Positions 7,769-15,785 of a DNA stretch of 51,239 nucleotides are shown one piece after another (within the stretch, counting starts at the first letter, position 1; every line of letters begins with the position of its first letter). A model generated the notes under the pieces. The model saw nothing but the letters and a program-made list of their open reading frames with translations, did not search any database and was not told where the DNA came from. This DNA is from Rhodospirillaceae bacterium (GTDB taxonomy: Bacteria; Pseudomonadota; Alphaproteobacteria; SHVZ01): assembly GCA_016792585.1 (NCBI GenBank), contig JAEULB010000022.1, positions 1 to 51,239 on the forward strand, given 5' to 3'. Made by a program: the position numbers and the translations under genes.

Positions 7769-8892
7769 AGACGCTGCTCTTCCTCGTCGCCGAGGACTAC
7801 TTCTTCGTCTCGCACCGGATGACGCTCGCACGTGCCGCACGCGACGCGGGATATCGCGTCGTCGTGGCGACGCGGATCGGCGATCACGCGAAGACGATCG
7901 AGGCCGAAGGCTTCAAGCCGGTGCCGGTCCGGCTCCGCCGAGGGCTTCGCAATCCCTTCGCCGACATCGCGGCCATCCTCGATCTTGTTGGCGTCTATCG
8001 TCGCGAGCGGCCGGACATCGTCCATCACCTGTCGCTGAAGCCGGTGGTGTTCGGCACCATCGCCGCCAGGCTTGCGCGCGTGCCCGTCATCGTGAATGCG
8101 CTGACGGGTCTCGGCCTCCTCTACAGCGACGCGGCCGGGGCCAGCCGGTGGCTGCGCGGGCCGGTCAGCCTGGCGCTCCGTGTCTTGAGCGCAAGCCCAC
8201 GGGTCTGGACGCTGCTGCAGAACAGCGACGACCTCGCGACCCTGCGCGCCGCGCGCGTCGGTGCCGAGGAGCGCTCGGTGCTGATCCGGGGTTCGGGTGT
8301 CGATGTGCGCCGTTTCTCGCCGACGGAAGAGATGCCCGGAACGCCGGTCGCGGCGATGGTGGCGCGCCTCGTGCGCCTGAAAGGCGTCACCGACCTGGTC
8401 GCCGCGGCGCGCCTGTTGAAGCAGCGCGGCACGCCGCTTCGCGTGGCGCTGGTCGGATCGCCCGATCCCGACAATCCGACCTCGGTCACAGAGAGCGAGA
8501 TCCGCGCCTGGGTGGCGGACGGCGTCGTCGAGTGGTGGGGACAGCGGAGCGACATCCCCAGGGTTTGGGCAGAGGCGGCGATCGCGGTGCAGCCCTCGCG
8601 TGGCGGCGAAGGCGTGCCGAAGGCGCTTCTCGAAGCGGCGGCCTGCGCGCGGCCGCTTGTTACCACCGACGTTCCCGGCTGCCGCGAGCTGGTCCGCGAC
8701 GGCGTCAACGGGCTCGTCGTGCCGCCGGAGAATCCGGAAGCCCTGGCCGATGCGCTCGCGCGCCTCGCCGCCGATCCGGAGTTGCGCCGCCGGCTGGGAC
8801 GCGAAGCCCGCAGGATCGTCGAGGCCGAGCACACCGACGTCGCGGTGGCATCGGCGACGCTCGAGATCTATCGCCGCGCGCTCTCGGCCTGA
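7765..8892 (+). CDS. Glycosyltransferase, GT4 family
   Basis: A 375-residue GT-B enzyme starting at GTG (VKTLLFLVAEDYFFVSHR). The N-terminal half has the acceptor-side pattern (DIVHHLSLKPVVFG, NALTGLG). The C-terminal half shows the donor-binding region GEGVPKALLEAAACARPLV with the E-x7-E motif and TTDVPGCRELV. Such retaining enzymes transfer sugars onto lipid-linked or surface glycans at the inner membrane face. The start is fixed by the GTGA overlap with the preceding gene. It ends tail-to-tail with, and overlaps by 25 bases, the next minus-strand gene. Confidence 0.9.
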   Translation: MKTLLFLVAEDYFFVSHRMTLARAARDAGYRVVVATRIGDHAKTIEAEGFKPVPVRLRRGLRNPFADIAAILDLVGVYRRERPDIVHHLSLKPVVFGTIAARLARVPVIVNALTGLGLLYSDAAGASRWLRGPVSLALRVLSASPRVWTLLQNSDDLATLRAARVGAEERSVLIRGSGVDVRRFSPTEEMPGTPVAAMVARLVRLKGVTDLVAAARLLKQRGTPLRVALVGSPDPDNPTSVTESEIRAWVADGVVEWWGQRSDIPRVWAEAAIAVQPSRGGEGVPKALLEAAACARPLVTTDVPGCRELVRDGVNGLVVPPENPEALADALARLAADPELRRRLGREARRIVEAEHTDVAVASATLEIYRRALSA

Positions 8893-9950
8893 CCGGCGAC
8901 CTCGCGGAACAGGTCGATCAGCTTGGGCGCGATCACGTCGGTGCAGTACTTGCGCTCGACCTCGCGCCGCCCGTCCATGCCCATCTTCCGCCTGAGAAGA
9001 CTGTCGGAAACCAGCTTCAGCAGCGCGTCCCACCATTCCTGGCGCGTCGAGGCGAGGAAGCCCGCTCGGGATTCCTTCACCAGCTTGACGTTGACGCCGA
9101 CCGGCGAGGCCACCACCGGGCGCGCCTGCGCCATGTACTGGATCAGCTTGTAGCCGCACTTGCCGCGCTCGAACGGCTCATCGGGGATCGGCATGATGCC
9201 GATGTCGAGATTCGAGATGTCGGAGGCTTCCGACTCCTCGCGCCAGTCGACGCGTTCGGCCGGGACGCCCGGCAGCACGTCGTTGCCGGCACCGATCAGC
9301 ATCAGCCTGGCGGCCCCGGTCTCGGCGAAGCGCGTGAGGGAATCGCGGACTTCCTCGAGATAGCTTCCGGTCAGGGGCGTGCCGATCCAGCCGATCACCG
9401 GCGGCCCGTCGCCCGATGGCGGCGGCGCGCGGTAGCGGTCGAGATCGACGACGGTCGGCAGCACGACGACGCGCCTGGCGCCGGCCTCGCGGGCGCGGTC
9501 GGCGAGATAGTCGTTGCCGGCAACCACCACCGAGGCCGCTTCCATCACCCGGTCGATCTTGTTGTGGAGCAGGCCGCGCACCAGGGGGCTCGGGTGCTGG
9601 TCGTAGCGGTGGAACACCGCGTCGTCGTAGTCGACGATCATCGGCGGGCCGCCGCGGAGCATCCAGGCCTCGAACGAGGCCGGCATCCAGGGCAGCGCCT
9701 CCTTCTCCATCCAGACGAGGTCGTAGTGGCCACGCGTGCGGATCACGCCAAGGCGGTTCGCGTAGGCGGCGAGCACCGCGGTGGTCTTGCGCTTGCCCTC
9801 GCTGTAGAGCGCGGTCAGGTAGTCGTCGTCGAACAGCGGCGCCGACACGACCTCGTGCCCCGCCGCGTTCAGGTGCGGCAGGAACTGCTCGAAGCGGACT
9901 CGGCTGCTAGCGCCCAGCCGGCCGTAGCGCGCGAGCAGAAGTATCCGCAT
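8868..9950 (-). CDS. Glycosyltransferase, GT4-like
   Basis: A 360-residue protein beginning MRILLLARYGRLGASSRVRF, typical of GT4 enzymes of the 'ASSRVR' type. It has VWMEKEALPW and MIVDYDDAVFHRY in the N-terminal domain and the donor-side segment FERGKCGYKLIQYMAQARPV, with PVGVNVKLV after it. The donor sugar is not predictable. The start lies 44 bases inside the 3' end of the upstream GT2 gene, so the pair is tightly coupled. The 3' end overlaps the convergent glycosyltransferase by 25 bases. Confidence 0.88.
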   Translation of the reverse strand: MRILLLARYGRLGASSRVRFEQFLPHLNAAGHEVVSAPLFDDDYLTALYSEGKRKTTAVLAAYANRLGVIRTRGHYDLVWMEKEALPWMPASFEAWMLRGGPPMIVDYDDAVFHRYDQHPSPLVRGLLHNKIDRVMEAASVVVAGNDYLADRAREAGARRVVVLPTVVDLDRYRAPPPSGDGPPVIGWIGTPLTGSYLEEVRDSLTRFAETGAARLMLIGAGNDVLPGVPAERVDWREESEASDISNLDIGIMPIPDEPFERGKCGYKLIQYMAQARPVVASPVGVNVKLVKESRAGFLASTRQEWWDALLKLVSDSLLRRKMGMDGRREVERKYCTDVIAPKLIDLFREVAGQAESARR

Positions 9951-10908
9951 GGTGCCTCAGGGTCCAGGCAAGCGACAGGACGAAGGGAAGATCGCGAAGC
10001 AGCAGCCAATAGGCCTTGATCGTCTCGCCGCCGGTGGTCGGCGAGTTGCCGAGCGCGGCATAGACGAGGCGCGTCACCGGCTCGAGGAACAGCGTGCCGG
10101 CGAGCACGAGGACCGCAATTGCCGGATGGAAATGCTTGAAGGCATAGAGGATGCGGCTCCGGAGCGAGTAGAAGAGACGCGCCGCCTTCACCTGGCGCGA
10201 GACGCCGCCGCCGCGATGGAAGGCCCGGACCTCGGCGAGGAAGTACGAGAGCCAGCCGTTGAGCCGGGCGCGATAGGCCAGGTCGACGTCCTCCAGATAG
10301 ACGAAGAAACGCTCGTCCCAGCCTCCGAGTTCGTCGAGCACGCGCCGGCGCATCAGGAAGAAGGCGCCCATCACCTGGTCGACGACCCGGCTGGTGCGGT
10401 GGTCGAAGTCGATCATGAAGTGATGCGGGAAGACTTTCGGCGCCAGGTGGTTGAGGCCCGTCGTGTGCGCGATGATGTGCCGGGGCCTGAGGAAATTGGC
10501 GCAGCTCCGGCTGATCTCGCCGTCGTCGTCGACAAGCTGGACGCCGAGGATGCCGATCTCGCCGTTTTCCGGCGCCTCCAGGAAGGCGAGCGGCTTCGCC
10601 AGCGAATCCCGGTAGAGCGCCGCATCCGGGTTGAGGAACAGGATGTAGTCGGCGGTCGATCCCGCGGCGCCGGCGTTGCAGGCGGCGGCGAAGCCGGCGT
10701 TGAGGCCGAGCTCGATCACGGTCAGCGGCAGGTCGAGGCTCTGGGTCCCGGCCAGCGAGGCATCGACCGAGCCGTTGTCGACCACCACCACCCGGGCCAG
10801 ATCGAACCCGCTCCGGTCCACGGGCACGATCGATTCGAGGCAGCGACGGAGCTGCGGCCCTGAGTTCCAGTTGACGATGACGATGTCGAGGCGGGGCGGG
10901 GCGGCCAT
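9907..10908 (-). CDS. Glycosyltransferase, GT2 family (rhamnosyltransferase-like)
   Basis: A 333-residue GT-A enzyme. LDIVIVNWNSG starts the nucleotide-binding fold, VVVVDNGSVDAS and ELGLNAGFAAACNAG follow, and LFLNPDAALYRDSL carries the metal-binding NPDA motif. RRRVLDELGGWDERFFVYLEDVDL is the acceptor-side ED motif typical of WbbL-like rhamnosyltransferases. A hydrophobic stretch near the C-terminus (HPAIAVLVLAGTLFLEPVT) suggests membrane contact. With dTDP-rhamnose genes 8 kb away, rhamnose transfer is plausible but unproven. Confidence 0.9.
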   Translation of the reverse strand: MAAPPRLDIVIVNWNSGPQLRRCLESIVPVDRSGFDLARVVVVDNGSVDASLAGTQSLDLPLTVIELGLNAGFAAACNAGAAGSTADYILFLNPDAALYRDSLAKPLAFLEAPENGEIGILGVQLVDDDGEISRSCANFLRPRHIIAHTTGLNHLAPKVFPHHFMIDFDHRTSRVVDQVMGAFFLMRRRVLDELGGWDERFFVYLEDVDLAYRARLNGWLSYFLAEVRAFHRGGGVSRQVKAARLFYSLRSRILYAFKHFHPAIAVLVLAGTLFLEPVTRLVYAALGNSPTTGGETIKAYWLLLRDLPFVLSLAWTLRHHADTSARALRPAGR

Positions 10909-11104
10909 CTGGGCGGAGGATAGGGACCGGGCAGGGGTCCGTCGAGGCGGTTGCCGGATGGCGGTTTCGTTTATTTCTTCACTAATATGACAGATTTAGC
11001 GGGAGTTTCTTTCCTAAAATTGCCGGCGTGCGTCTCCTCAGGGCGTCCCGTCCTGTTAATCTTGCCGGTCCCGGGCCGCGGGGTCGGCCGGCACATAAGG
11101 ACCC

Positions 11105-12403
11105 ATGATCGGATTCGAGCTCGTCGTCGTTTTTCTTCTCATCGTCCTCAACGGCCTGTTCGCGATGTCGGAGCTGGCGATCGTCTCGTCCCGGCGTCCG
11201 CGCCTGGCAGCCATGGCCCAGGCCGGCGACCTGGGCGCCGAGGCGGCGCTCAGGCTCAAGGACGACCCCAGCCGCTTTCTCTCAGCGGTCCAGATCGGCA
11301 TCACCCTGATCGGCATCCTCGCCGGCGCGGTGTCCGGCGCCACGCTCGCGGGAAAGCTGGGCGCCTGGTTCGACACGCTGCCTGTGATTGCACCCTACGG
11401 TCACACCGTCGCCTTCGGCGTCGTCGTCGTCGCCATCACCTATGCCTCGCTGGTGATCGGCGAGCTGGCGCCGAAGCGGATCGCGCTGGTCCACGCCGAC
11501 ACGGTCGCGGCCCGGATCGCCCGGCCGCTGTCCGCCATCGCCGCGTTCGGCCGCCCCTTCGTTGCGGTGCTGACCGCCTCGACCTCCCTCATACTGGCGC
11601 TGCTCCGCGTCCGCGAGACCGACGCCGCGACGGTGACCGCCGAGGAAGTCTCGACGGTGATCGCCGAGGGTGCCGAGGCCGGCGTCATCGATCCCGCCGG
11701 CAAGGACATGATGACGCGGCTGCTGAGCCTCGACGACCGGCCGGTCGCCGGCATCATGACGCCGCGCCGATCGGTCGCCTGGATCGACGTCGCCGACGAT
11801 CCGAAGTCGGTCATTGCCGATCTTCGCACGATCCCCTATTCGCGGATCGTCGTCGCGCGCTCGGGCAATCTCGACGAGCCGCTCGGCATCGTCCAGAAGA
11901 AGGACCTGCTCGACCGCGTCGTCGACGGCGAGACGATCGACGTGGAGCGCGCGATACGACAGCCTCTGTTCCTGCCCGAGAGCAGCTCGATCCTCGATGC
12001 GTTGAAGGCGATGAAGCAGAGTCCCGTGCACATCGCCTTCGTCGTCGACGAGTTCGGCAGCTTCGAAGGGCTGCTGACGCTGACCGACATCGTCGAGTCG
12101 ATCGCCGGCGACCTCGCCGAGGAAGGCGGGCGGATGGCCCCGAGCATCACGCCGAGGGCGGACGGCTCCTATCTCGTCGACGGCACGACGACGATCGACG
12201 AGATCCAGACGACGTTCGGCATCAGGATCGAGAGCGGCGGGCGATTCCACACGGTCGCCGGCCTCATGCTCAACCTGCTCAAGCGGATGCCGGCAGAGGG
12301 AGATGTCGTGGAAGTCAGCGACGGCTGGAAAGCCGAGGTGCTGGACACCGACCTCGGCGGCCGGCGCGTCGACAAGGTGCTGTTCAGCCGCCGCGAAGGG
12401 TGA
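11105..12403 (+). CDS. CorC/HlyC-type membrane protein (CNNM family, CBS pair)
   Basis: A 432-residue protein with three parts. A DUF21/CNNM transmembrane domain covers about residues 1-190 (FELVVVFLLIVLNGLFAMSE, then VAFGVVVVAITYASLVIGEL). Two CBS domains lie at about 205-325 (GIMTPRRSVAWIDV and HIAFVVDEFGSFEGLLTLTD). The C-terminal CorC_HlyC domain includes DGTTTIDEI. The family is linked to magnesium and cobalt export or resistance. It interrupts the polysaccharide genes and overlaps the convergent flippase gene by 20 bases. A short AT-rich promoter-like region precedes it. Confidence 0.9.
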   Translation: MIGFELVVVFLLIVLNGLFAMSELAIVSSRRPRLAAMAQAGDLGAEAALRLKDDPSRFLSAVQIGITLIGILAGAVSGATLAGKLGAWFDTLPVIAPYGHTVAFGVVVVAITYASLVIGELAPKRIALVHADTVAARIARPLSAIAAFGRPFVAVLTASTSLILALLRVRETDAATVTAEEVSTVIAEGAEAGVIDPAGKDMMTRLLSLDDRPVAGIMTPRRSVAWIDVADDPKSVIADLRTIPYSRIVVARSGNLDEPLGIVQKKDLLDRVVDGETIDVERAIRQPLFLPESSSILDALKAMKQSPVHIAFVVDEFGSFEGLLTLTDIVESIAGDLAEEGGRMAPSITPRADGSYLVDGTTTIDEIQTTFGIRIESGGRFHTVAGLMLNLLKRMPAEGDVVEVSDGWKAEVLDTDLGGRRVDKVLFSRREG

Positions 12404-13601
12404 GCAGCCCGCGGCACTGCCAGGCCATGATGCCGGCGACCAGCCACTGGGTCGCCGCATAGGCGACGGCGGTGCCCACGGCGCCGTAGCGCGGCACCAG
12501 CAGCGCCAGCAGGCCTGCGAAGAATCCGAGGCTCATCGCCTCGGCGCGGCCGATCGCGAGCGGACGGCCTTCGACCTTGAGCGCCAGCATGAACACCTCG
12601 CGGCTCGCATGCGGCACGATGCCGATCAGCAGCAGACGCACGAGATCGGCGGCCGGCGCGAAGGCGGCGCCGAACAGCAGCCGGATCACGATCTCCGCCA
12701 GCGCGAACATCAGGATCGCGGCGATCGCGACGCCGCCGAGCACGAGTGCCAGCGTGCGGCGCACCTGACGTGCCTTGGCCGGGCGCTCGGGCAGCGCCAG
12801 CACGCGGGGGAACATCGCCTGCGAGACCGACTGCGCGAGCTGCAGCAATCCCAGCACCAGCGTCATCGCCGCGGCATAGAGGCCGAGCGACGCAGGATCG
12901 AGCAGGATCGCGATCGCGATCTGATCGACGCGCCCGCCGAGCACCTGGATCACGAAGCCGGTATGGAGGCGAAGCCCGAGCGAGACCAGCGGCGCCGCAG
13001 CCGCCTTGTCCGGCACCTCGACCGCGAAGCCGCCGAGAGCGGCGAGCCTGAGACCGGATGTCGCGAGCGCCAGCCCATGCGAGGCGACGAAAGCGAGCGC
13101 GAAGCCGACGAGGCCGCTCCCCAGATGCCAGGCGACCAGCGTGCCGGCGAGATAAGCCAGCGCCTGCACGGTTCGAAGCACGGTCCATCCGCGGTGATCG
13201 AGGCGGCCGCGCAGCGCATCGAGGAAGAACGTGGACAGCATCGTCGCCGGCACCAGCCACAGGCAGAGGCGTCCGGCTTCCTTCACGTCATTGGGCCGAA
13301 GCGCCAGCGCGCTCGGCGCCAGCCAGAACCCGGCGACGATGGCGGCGAGGAGCGCCAGCACCAGCGTGATCCAGAGCCCGGCCGCGAACGACCGCCGCCG
13401 GTCGCCCGATCCGGACGCGGTCAGCACCAGCAGCGCCTCGTTCAGCGACAGGGACGCGATCTGCGCGGCCAGCATCGGCCACAGCACGACCAGCTGCAGA
13501 TCGCCGCGCCCTTCCGGCAGGAGCGCGCGCGCGACGATCATCGCGGTCGCCAGGTTCGCCGCTTGCGTCGCCGCGGTGCCGAGAAGCGCGCCGAAGATCA
13601 C
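12384..13601 (-). CDS. Lipopolysaccharide/polysaccharide flippase-like membrane protein (MOP superfamily)
   Basis: A 405-residue, strongly hydrophobic protein of Wzx/MATE-like character with roughly twelve membrane segments. It opens IFGALLGTAATQAANLATAM and has the ALLPEGRGDLQLVVLWP loop typical of oligosaccharide flippases. It probably moves lipid-linked glycan units across the inner membrane. The start is a GTG at 13601 that overlaps the methyltransferase stop (GTGA). The long open frame upstream is a GC artefact that overlaps the methyltransferase. The C-terminus overlaps the convergent CorC gene. Confidence 0.85.
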   Translation of the reverse strand: MIFGALLGTAATQAANLATAMIVARALLPEGRGDLQLVVLWPMLAAQIASLSLNEALLVLTASGSGDRRRSFAAGLWITLVLALLAAIVAGFWLAPSALALRPNDVKEAGRLCLWLVPATMLSTFFLDALRGRLDHRGWTVLRTVQALAYLAGTLVAWHLGSGLVGFALAFVASHGLALATSGLRLAALGGFAVEVPDKAAAAPLVSLGLRLHTGFVIQVLGGRVDQIAIAILLDPASLGLYAAAMTLVLGLLQLAQSVSQAMFPRVLALPERPAKARQVRRTLALVLGGVAIAAILMFALAEIVIRLLFGAAFAPAADLVRLLLIGIVPHASREVFMLALKVEGRPLAIGRAEAMSLGFFAGLLALLVPRYGAVGTAVAYAATQWLVAGIMAWQCRGLLTLRGG

Positions 13602-14254
13602 CGGGCCTCGGCTCTGACGAAGTAGCGATAGGCGCAGAGGTCGCGGGCGAGCCCCAAGGTCAGCGCGTTCAGCCAGGCCGACTTGCCCATGACCGGCGCG
13701 TCGATGCGGGCGACGCGCAATCCCGCCTGCTGGAACAGGTCGCGGATCGTATCCCGGGTGAAGAAGCGGAGATGGCCGCGGTCGAGGGTTCCCGCCTCGG
13801 CATAGTCGAAACGGCCTTTCAGCAAGAGCGGCATCAAGGTTCCGACGTGACGGATATTCGGGATGCAAGAGATCAGGACGCCGCCGGACCTGAGACACTT
13901 GGAGAGCCGTCGCGTCACCGCCCAGGGATCGACCAGGTGCTCGAGCACGTCGAGGCAGAGGATCAGGTCGAGATCCCGAGGCAGAGTCTCGTCGGCGATC
14001 GCCTCGATGTTGCCGACGAGAACCTGATCGAGCCGAGCCCTGGCCCGGTCGGCCGCCTCGGCGTCGATCTCGATGCCGGCGGCCCAGCGGACGATGCCGC
14101 GTTCCTGCAGTCGTCCAAGGGTTGCGCCGTCGCCGCATCCGAGTTCCAGCGCGCGGTCCGCCGGACGGTTCAGAAGCGGAACCACCTCGGCATCCCGGGC
14201 ATTGGCGAAGTAGCCGGCCGGCTTGGCCGAGTAGAGTTCACGGAGGGGATCCAT
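13598..14254 (-). CDS. Class I SAM-dependent methyltransferase
   Basis: A 218-residue enzyme with LELGCGDGATLGRL as the SAM-binding glycine loop, DLILCLDVLEHLVDPW as the post-II motif and GGVLISCIPNIRH next. The 'DVLEHL-DP' and 'PNIRH' pattern is that of methyltransferases found with O-antigen and glycan clusters. RFFTRDTIRDLFQQAG follows. It starts the minus-strand unit methyltransferase-flippase, with GTGA coupling to the flippase, so methyl capping or decoration of the glycan is a reasonable inference. The ATG at 14254 is used rather than the TTG just before it. Confidence 0.87.
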   Translation of the reverse strand: MDPLRELYSAKPAGYFANARDAEVVPLLNRPADRALELGCGDGATLGRLQERGIVRWAAGIEIDAEAADRARARLDQVLVGNIEAIADETLPRDLDLILCLDVLEHLVDPWAVTRRLSKCLRSGGVLISCIPNIRHVGTLMPLLLKGRFDYAEAGTLDRGHLRFFTRDTIRDLFQQAGLRVARIDAPVMGKSAWLNALTLGLARDLCAYRYFVRAEAR

Positions 14255-14390
14255 CAATGTCGACTATATCCCGCGAAATACCGTTTCGCCCTTCCTAAGC
14301 TCTCGAATCTGTGATGGGATCAACATCGGCTCGACTGAGCCGTGCCGTCCGTCCGGATCCCCCATCGCCGTACGACCGCCGACTCAAAAA

Positions 14391-15032
14391 ATGAACAGCC
14401 TGTCGGTTATCCGCGCCAGCTATCGACGCCTCTCGCCGCTCTATGACGTGCTCGAGGGGGCGATCTTCCATTCCGGGCGCAAGGACGCCGTGGCGCTCGC
14501 CAACAAGCGGGCCAACCAGCGCATCCTCGACGTCGGCGTCGGCACCGGCCTGGCGCTGCCGCTGTACCGCAAGGACTCCTGGGTCGTCGGCATCGACGCC
14601 TCGCCGGAGATGCTGAAGCGGGCCAAGGCCCGGATGCGCCGCAAGCGGCTGACCAACATCGGCGGCCTGCTCGAGATGGACGCGATGAACATGGGTTTCG
14701 CCGACCGCAGCTTCGATGCGGTCGTCGCCATGCACGTGGCCTCCGTGGTGCCCGATCCGATGAAGCTGATCGCCGAGATGAAGCGGGTCTGCGTGCCCGG
14801 CGGCGACATCGTCGTGGTCAACCATTTCGCCTCGTCCGGCGGGCCTTTGCGCATGATCGAGAAGGCCTGCGGGCCTTTCGCCGAGGTCATCGGCTTCCGC
14901 CCCGACGTGCGCCTGATGCATCTCGCCGACGGTGCCCGCCTGCAGATCGTCCAGGTGCGCCGGGTCAATCTCGGCGGCTACTGGCGGCTCATCCATTTCC
15001 GCAACGCGCCGGCCGAGCCGGCCCGCGCGTAA
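14391..15032 (+). CDS. PmtA-like phospholipid/SAM methyltransferase (first of tandem pair)
   Basis: A 213-residue soluble methyltransferase. RASYRRLSPLYDVLEGAIF is the N-terminal lipid-facing segment, ILDVGVGTGLALPLYR the SAM loop, and GIDASPEMLKRAKARMRRK follows. FDAVVAMHVASVVPDPMKL and RVCVPGGDIVVVNHF are typical of Rhodobacter-type phosphatidylethanolamine N-methyltransferases, which make phosphatidylcholine. The next gene is a close paralog starting eight bases downstream. Whether one or both methylate phosphatidylethanolamine cannot be settled here. Confidence 0.82.
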   Translation: MNSLSVIRASYRRLSPLYDVLEGAIFHSGRKDAVALANKRANQRILDVGVGTGLALPLYRKDSWVVGIDASPEMLKRAKARMRRKRLTNIGGLLEMDAMNMGFADRSFDAVVAMHVASVVPDPMKLIAEMKRVCVPGGDIVVVNHFASSGGPLRMIEKACGPFAEVIGFRPDVRLMHLADGARLQIVQVRRVNLGGYWRLIHFRNAPAEPARA

Positions 15033-15039
15033 TACCTCC

Positions 15040-15663
15040 ATGGATCTCGATCTCATCCGTCGCGTCTACGGCAAGGGCGCGACGGTCTACGACGCCGTCT
15101 TCGGTCCGCTGCTGGAGCGCGGGCGCAGGATGGCGGTCGAGGCCGCGAACGCGACCGGGGCCAGGTCTGTGCTCGAGGTCGGCGTCGGCACCGGGCTCTC
15201 GCTGCCCCTCTACCGGGCGGACATCAAGGTGACCGGCATCGATCTCTCGCCCGAGATGCTGGCCCGCGCGCGAAAGCGCGCCGAGGACCTGCCCAACGTC
15301 CAGGACCTGCACGAGATGGACGCGCAGGCCATGAGCTTCGCGGATGCAAGCTTCGAGGCGGTGGTCGCGATGTATGTCGCGGCGGTCGTGCCGAATATGA
15401 CGAAATTGTTTCAGGAGTTGAGGCGCGTCTGCGTGCCCGGCGGCCATGTCATCGTCGTGAACCACGTGGCGGCGGAGACCGGCCTGCTCGGTGCCTTCGA
15501 TCGGATGGTGGCGCCGGCGACGCGCGCCATGGCGATCCGCTCCGACCTCAGGCTGGCGACCGTGGTCGAGACCGCCGGCCTGGACGTGGCTGGCATCGAG
15601 GACGCCGGGATCGGCGGCTATATCAAGCTGATACGCTTCCGGAACCGCCCGCCGGGTAACTAG
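15040..15663 (+). CDS. PmtA-like phospholipid/SAM methyltransferase (second of tandem pair)
   Basis: A 207-residue paralog of the preceding gene with the same motif order: VYGKGATVYDAVFGPLLERG, VLEVGVGTGLSLPLYR, GIDLSPEMLARARKRA, FEAVVAMYVAAVVPNMTKL and RVCVPGGHVIVVNHVAAE. The C-terminal GGYIKLIRFRN matches GGYWRLIHFRN in the first copy. The start at 15040 was chosen because the family N-terminus begins there; the frame is open further upstream but overlaps the first gene. The tandem arrangement implies duplication, perhaps with division of labour over the three methylation steps. Confidence 0.82.
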   Translation: MDLDLIRRVYGKGATVYDAVFGPLLERGRRMAVEAANATGARSVLEVGVGTGLSLPLYRADIKVTGIDLSPEMLARARKRAEDLPNVQDLHEMDAQAMSFADASFEAVVAMYVAAVVPNMTKLFQELRRVCVPGGHVIVVNHVAAETGLLGAFDRMVAPATRAMAIRSDLRLATVVETAGLDVAGIEDAGIGGYIKLIRFRNRPPGN

Positions 15664-15785
15664 CCACCGCGGACTTCCTCAATTTTTCTTAATCCGGCGG
15701 CAAGGCAACGGCGAGGCCGTCGACCCCATTCTCTTCTTCGAGATTTCCGGGCGCGTGGTGCGCCCCAATCGAGGAGAGGATCGAC

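Noticed and set aside
5339..7840. Very long minus-strand open frame (833 codons) opposite the GNAT and asparagine synthase genes
   Set aside because: Arg/His-rich composition typical of the antisense frame of GC-rich genes; the plus-strand genes have clear motifs.
12602..14138. Flippase read with a long N-terminal extension through the methyltransferase gene
   Set aside because: The methyltransferase frame has SAM motifs; flippase homology-like sequence begins only at the GTG at 13601.
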